A stretch of 10,480 nt of DNA from Oscillospiraceae bacterium (lineage in GTDB: Bacteria > Bacillota > Clostridia > Oscillospirales > Oscillospiraceae), in NCBI GenBank assembly GCA_031288675.1, contig JAITQY010000088.1:1-10480 (forward strand), given 5' to 3'. The translations under genes were made by a program, and so were the position numbers. The notes under the pieces were generated by a model that made no database searches, was not told the DNA's origin, and saw nothing but the letters and a program-made list of their open reading frames with translations. The stretch's first letter is position 1; each line of letters begins with the position of its first letter. This document shows positions 6,403-10,480 of this stretch, one piece after another.

Positions 6403-7938
6403 TTACTCAAAAGACCAATCCTGATAACGAACGTCGCCAATGCTCCAGAACTCAACACCTTTAATGTTTTTCGCGATCGCGGTTGCGCCAACAGTTTCAA
6501 CCGTGCCGTATGTAGGGTTAAACTCCGTGTAAATTTGCAGCATTCTGTATATCTTTTCACTGCGCGAGCCGGCGTCAGTATCTGCCATCAGCGTACTTCC
6601 AATTTCCATAAACTCGTCGTATTCCGGACCGTTCCAACCGCTGCTTCCGTATGCGATTGTGGTATAAATAAGGTCTGCTATCATCAGCGCCGGCGTTGCG
6701 GTACAATACACTGAAATATCATACATCGTTGGATCAAACGCAACTGAGAAGTATGACGCCGCATCATAGTTGTTTATTTCGGCGTTGATTCCGACTTCTT
6801 TCAACTGCGATTGAAGTATCTCCGCCGTTGTTATGTACTCTGCCGAGCCGTTAGTTATAATCTTTATCGTCTTGCCGACAATTCCGGCTTTTTCGGCGTA
6901 TTGTTTCGCAAGCTCAATATCATAGCTGTTGTTATACGCCTCGCCCATTTTTGTGTAACGGTCTTCATAGTCCACCATCAATTTTGAGAACGGATAATCC
7001 GTCGGGTTACCGTAACCGTTATACGCCAATTGAACAATGGCGTCTTTATCTATAGCGTGTATTACGGCATAACGCGCATCTTTATCGGCGAATACAGAGT
7101 TGTCGGACAGATTAAACCCAATATCTCCGCACAGTATAGACGGAGCTATGTGTACTTCATAGTTCTCAAGCGTCTTCACAAACTCAATATCTTGGGACGG
7201 GATAGAAGCAACGTCTACCGTTCCTGTCTGAAGCGCCGTTACTTTCTGCGTATCCTCATTCAGTACCTTAAACTCTATCGTTTCAATTGCCGGTTTGCCT
7301 TCCCAATAGTCTTCGCGGGCTTTAACGGTGGTATGACTTCCGACAACATATTCCGAGACAACGTATGGTCCTGTGCCAACAGGATTTACAGCCATTTCAG
7401 TTGCGTTATAAGATTCCGCGTCTACTATAAGTGTCTGCGTCATCATTCCTATTTGCGCCACGTTTGCGGAAATAAAGCGCATATCTATGGTATAGTCGTC
7501 CACTTTTTTCGTGTTTTCCATATCCAGTGACTGCAAATAGAACGAGCGGTTCGGGTCATTCTTGTAGAGATTAAACGTGAAAATTACATCGTCCGCCGTA
7601 AACGCATTCCCGTTAGAGAAAGTAACGCCCTCTCTAAGGTGAATTGTATATTGCGTGGAACTTACCTCGTCGAGTCCGGTCGCAAGAACCCACACACGCT
7701 CTAAATTCCCGTTTGTGTCCCATAGCGGTTCACAGAAAGTAAGCGCGATGTTTAGAAATCCGCCGCTGCCGCCCATACCCATAGGGTCAAGCGTACCGTT
7801 ATCACCGGATACAGCTACCTTCAGCGTTGTCTTTGCAGGGTCACCTGAGCTTGTTGACTTGCCTCCGCACGATGCCAGCGTGAGGATAACAGCAAATAAC
7901 ATAACCAGCGCTAAGGCTCTTTTAATGTTACTTTTCAT
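6403..7938 (-). CDS. SBP2: family 5 (peptide/nickel-type) solute-binding lipoprotein, intact
   Basis: This is the intact one of three paralogous binding lipoproteins, 511 aa, a normal size for SBP_bac_5 proteins. ATG at 7938 is preferred to the in-frame TTG at 7950 because GGAGG (7944-7948) lies 5 bases before it and overlaps the TTG-started reading. The signal peptide MKSNIKRALALVML... ends in the lipobox LASC with Cys24. Family blocks follow: LKVAVSGDNGTLDP, HLREGVTFSNGNAFTADDVIFTF, AVNPVGTGPYVVSEYV, DARYAVIHAIDKDAIVQLAY and ELAKQYAEKAG. It ends with a conserved tail (VEFWSIGDVRYQDW). The protein should be tethered outside the cell membrane and pass ligand to an OppBC-type permease, which is not in this window. 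The ligand cannot be predicted, because family 5 proteins bind peptides, metal chelates, sugars and opines. A strong hairpin follows the stop codon, then cupin A. Confidence 0.95.
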   Translation of the reverse strand: MKSNIKRALALVMLFAVILTLASCGGKSTSSGDPAKTTLKVAVSGDNGTLDPMGMGGSGGFLNIALTFCEPLWDTNGNLERVWVLATGLDEVSSTQYTIHLREGVTFSNGNAFTADDVIFTFNLYKNDPNRSFYLQSLDMENTKKVDDYTIDMRFISANVAQIGMMTQTLIVDAESYNATEMAVNPVGTGPYVVSEYVVGSHTTVKAREDYWEGKPAIETIEFKVLNEDTQKVTALQTGTVDVASIPSQDIEFVKTLENYEVHIAPSILCGDIGFNLSDNSVFADKDARYAVIHAIDKDAIVQLAYNGYGNPTDYPFSKLMVDYEDRYTKMGEAYNNSYDIELAKQYAEKAGIVGKTIKIITNGSAEYITTAEILQSQLKEVGINAEINNYDAASYFSVAFDPTMYDISVYCTATPALMIADLIYTTIAYGSSGWNGPEYDEFMEIGSTLMADTDAGSRSEKIYRMLQIYTEFNPTYGTVETVGATAIAKNIKGVEFWSIGDVRYQDWSFE

Positions 7939-8042
7939 TTTGCCCTCCAATAATATATTTTTTATAAATTGTTTTTAAGTGTTTATTGTTCACTGTACTA
8001 TGTACTATTTTCATCGCAATGCCCGCTTTATGGAGTAACAAA
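7939..8042. other. SBP1-SBP2 intergenic gap, no convincing element
   Basis: This AT-rich gap of about 104 bases holds the SBP2 ribosome binding site (7944-7948) and a perfect tandem heptamer at 7994-8007 (TAGTACA twice on the minus strand). Only 4-base inverted repeats were found, and there is no clear terminator or promoter, so read-through from SBP1 to SBP2 is the default reading. Confidence 0.4.
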
Positions 8043-9643
8043 TTATTTCCACGACCAATTGCCGTAGTACGCGCTTAGTCCCTTCATAAACGCTATCCCG
8101 TCAAGATTAGCATTGTATACTACCGCAGTTTGCGGTTCATCAATCGCGTACCAAATAGACTCCCGTTCAAGAATTTCAGTTAATTCTGAAATTTGCTGTG
8201 CACGTTCAGTTTCATCGAATGTAAATTCAACGGCATTTGCCAATTCGCCAAACCTGTCAATTCCGTCCCAAGTACCCTGATTGAAGCAAGGCATATAAAC
8301 GAACCAGCCATAATACATTTGCGCTGCTGTAAATGACGGAGAGTACATACTCCAGATAAACAAGTCATACAAAGACGTATCCATTGTTATATTGAACCAC
8401 GTAGCCATATCGTAATTGGTAATTGTAGCATTAACGCCGATGTCTCTCAAGTTTTGCTGTATAACTTCCGCCATAGTTACAGAAGTCGAAGACCCGTTCG
8501 TTGCAATCCTAACATCTTTGCCGGTAAGCCCTCCCTTATCCGCATATTGCTTTGCAAGTTCGACATCATACCCAACCGTATATGTATCGTCAAGCGTTGA
8601 AAACTTCGGATCATAATCTACATAATTCATCGGAAGCGGCCAAGACGGGATTGTAGCATATCCGAAATATGCAAGGGTTACGACGGACTCCCTGTTGACT
8701 GCGTGACAAACAGCCTTTCGGGCGTCGCGGTTATTGAATATTGAAGTCGTCGTTGTATTAAACCATACAGCGTCCGTAGATCCAGACGAAAGTAGTTTCA
8801 CCGAATACTCCGGAAGCGTTTTTACAAAGTCAATATCGGAACTCAGAACTGTTGCAACATCAATTGTGCCGGCTTGAATAGCATTGACAATCTGAGCTGG
8901 TTCATCCATAACTTTGAACTGAAGATTTTCAATTTGCGGTTTAGTACCCCAATATTCTTTATTAGCCTGCAAATAAATATGGCTGTTGATAACATACTCC
9001 TGCACTGTATACGGACCTGTACCTACGGGTTCAAGGCATAGTCTTGTGTATCAAAAGTTTCCGCATCAAACATTTGAACTGTGGGCATATTCCCTTTTAC
9101 TGTGAGGTCATAGCTGACAAAGTCCAGTTCAACTGTATAGTCGTCAATTACTTTTGATTTCTCCAAATCCAACGTAGGAATAGACGGCGGTAATCTTTCA
9201 TCGGTGTTGTTTTTTGTTAATGTAAACAACACGTCTTCAGCGTTAAACGGGTTTCCGTTCGTAAACTTAACTCCTTCGCGCAAATGTACAATCCACTGTG
9301 TCGGACCTGTAACATCAATACCGGTAGCCAGCATCCATACAAAATCACCATTCTCATCAATATCAAACAGGGGTTCGGCATACATAAGCGATATATTTTT
9401 GAACGATGCTCCGCCGCCGAGCTGCATTGGGTCAAGGGTACCGCTGTCGCCGGATACCGCTATCTGAAGCGGATTATTTTTTGCTGAACTGACTTTTTCT
9501 GCATTGTCAGTTTGCGCAGTATTACCGTTATCTGCTGAACCGCCGTTGCCGTTATCAGGTTTACTGCCGCCGCACGACGCCAAAAAGAGAACCATTGTAA
9601 TCAGCAACGCAACTGCGATCAATCTTATTGTATTTTTTTTCAT
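8043..9643 (-). pseudogene. SBP1: family 5 (peptide/nickel-type) solute-binding lipoprotein, one frameshift
   Basis: This is an extracellular ligand-binding lipoprotein of the SBP_bac_5 family that would deliver substrate to the neighbouring ABC transporter. ATG at 9643 is chosen over GTG at 9655 because AGGTGG (9652-9657) sits 8 bases upstream of it. The signal peptide MKKNTIRLIAVALL... ends in the lipobox LASC, with Cys24 as lipidation site. A low-complexity Gly/Asn/Ser linker follows, then the family blocks IAVSGDSGTLDP, HLREGVKFTNGNPFNAEDVLFTL and YALNP. The frame then hits TAG at 9023-9025. Restoring one base in the CCCG at 9026-9029 gives NPVGTGPYTVQEYVINSH and joins the frame that runs to TAA at 8043, for about 533 aa. 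Every other family block is present, so this is either a very recent mutation or a consensus error. SBP2 and SBP3 are paralogues. The SBP2 start lies about 104 bases downstream. Confidence 0.88.
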
Positions 9644-9691
9644 TGTTTTACCCACCTATCATATTTTAGTAATTTAAGTATTTGATATACC

Positions 9692-10480
9692 CTACAGGTT
9701 ATTTATCTCTTTGTATTTACAGCACGCAACGAAATGATTGGGCGAACGTTCTACAAGTTCTTGCGGCTTAGAACACTCTTCCGAAGCGTACGGGCATCGT
9801 GCCATAAACCGGCAGCCCGGTTTGGGGTTCACCGGCGAAGTTATCTCTCCGTGCATAATTATCCGCTGAGTTTTATTATGAATATCAGGGAACGGTATCG
9901 CGGAAAGCAACGCTTTGGTATACGGGTGGAGCGGATTGCTGAACAGCTCGTCTGATGACGCCTTTTCAACACTTTGCCCGAGATACATAACCATAATATC
10001 ATCGGATATATATTTGACGACTGACAAGTCGTGGGTAACAAACATATACGCAAGTCCACGCTCCGCCTGTAAATCAAGCATCAAGTTTATGATTTGCGCC
10101 TGTATGGACACATCAAGCGCGGATACAGGTTCGTCACACACAATAAACTTAGGTTTCAGCGCCAGCGCGCGCGCAATACCTATACGCTGCCGCCGCCCGC
10201 CGTCCAGTTCGTGCGGATAAGCGTTCTCAAAACGTTCCGCTATGCCTACGGTTTCCATCAGTTTCTTAGTTTCCGTTATTATATCCGCTTTACTTAGCTT
10301 ACCCTGTAAAGTGAGCGGCTCCATTATAGCTTCGCTGACAGACATACGCGGGTTAAGAGATGAAAACGGGTCTTGAAAGATTACCTGCATTCTTTCGCGT
10401 ATCTGCTTGAGCTCTTTTTTGTTGGGGCTTGTTATGTCCTCCCCTTCAAAGAATATCTGCCCGTCTGTAATGTCCAACAG
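9692..10480 (-). CDS. Oligopeptide/dipeptide-type ABC transporter ATP-binding protein (OppF/DppF-like), 5' end outside window
   Basis: This is the cytoplasmic ATPase subunit of a peptide/nickel-type importer, which hydrolyses ATP to drive uptake of ligand delivered by a binding lipoprotein. About 262 residues are visible of a usual 320-330. The frame is open to the right edge, and the first apparent start (10477) is an internal TTG in a LLDITDGQI segment, so Walker A lies outside. Visible motifs in order are the Q-loop (VIFQDPFSSLNPRM), an ABC signature reading LDGGRRQR instead of LSGGQRQR, Walker B with D-loop (FIVCDEPVSALD) and the H-loop (VTHDLS). The C-terminal oligo_HPY region (NPLHPYTKALL) follows, with cysteines in GCRFMARCPYASEEC and ACC. 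Some peptide transporter ATPases hold an Fe-S cluster in such a region. The SLNPRM form of the Q-loop favours OppF/DppF over OppD/DppD. It stops (TAG) 48 bases before the SBP1 start, so it probably shares an operon with the binding proteins. Confidence 0.93.
   Translation of the reverse strand: MLDITDGQIFFEGEDITSPNKKELKQIRERMQVIFQDPFSSLNPRMSVSEAIMEPLTLQGKLSKADIITETKKLMETVGIAERFENAYPHELDGGRRQRIGIARALALKPKFIVCDEPVSALDVSIQAQIINLMLDLQAERGLAYMFVTHDLSVVKYISDDIMVMYLGQSVEKASSDELFSNPLHPYTKALLSAIPFPDIHNKTQRIIMHGEITSPVNPKPGCRFMARCPYASEECSKPQELVERSPNHFVACCKYKEINNL

Noticed and set aside
7030..7530. Plus-strand open frame of 166 codons inside SBP2
   Set aside because: It lies wholly antisense to an intact family 5 binding protein, and its basic, aromatic-rich composition is typical of a shadow frame.
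1..10480. CRISPR array, tRNA genes, insertion sequences or phage genes
   Set aside because: No regularly spaced repeats, cloverleaf-like sequences, transposase motifs or phage-type proteins were seen on either strand.

Overview
Every gene I can support lies on the minus strand, so transcription runs from the right edge to the left edge. Strong GGAGG-type ribosome binding sites, lipoproteins with an L-A-[SA]-C lipobox at Cys24, a base composition near the mid-40s % GC (by eye) and an MtaA/CmuA-like member of the uroporphyrinogen decarboxylase (URO-D) superfamily all suggest an anaerobic Bacillota, probably a clostridial lineage. That taxonomic call is inference. No tRNA, rRNA, CRISPR array, insertion sequence or integrase was seen.

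Layout in transcription order. (1) 10480-9692: the 3' part of an OppF/DppF-type ABC transporter ATPase; its Walker A end lies beyond the right edge. (2) 9643-8043: family 5 solute-binding lipoprotein SBP1, broken by one frameshift. (3) 7938-6403: SBP2, intact, 511 aa. (4) 6277-5714 and 5717-5157: two tandem single-domain cupins, A and B, joined by an ATGA overlap. (5) 5096-3530: SBP3, with two frameshifts. (6) 3494-2367 and 2339-1203: two tandem two-domain cupins, C and D. (7) 1042 to beyond base 1: a URO-D/MtaA-like methyltransferase gene with a homopolymer frameshift and an in-frame TAA, running off the left edge. Two long hairpins occupy the only sizeable gaps, after SBP2 and after cupin D. 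The second is followed by a possible promoter for the methyltransferase gene.

The unusual part is the middle: a repeated module of one solute-binding protein followed by two cupins (SBP2-A-B, then SBP3-C-D). All four cupins carry the same four-cysteine signature, C-x7-C-x2-C-x2-C, just after a metal-binding cupin domain. I do not know a named family with this combination. The best reading is an uptake-and-processing locus: a peptide/nickel-type ABC transporter with three alternative binding lipoproteins, cytoplasmic cupin-cysteine proteins of unknown function, and a zinc- and corrinoid-type methyltransferase-like protein. The substrate cannot be read from the sequence. A methylated or metal-chelating small molecule is a speculative fit.

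Three of the eight complete or nearly complete genes carry small lesions. Several look like single-base losses, some next to homopolymers, so consensus sequencing error must be weighed against real gene decay. The break near 4055 in SBP3 looks more like a 10-base deletion.
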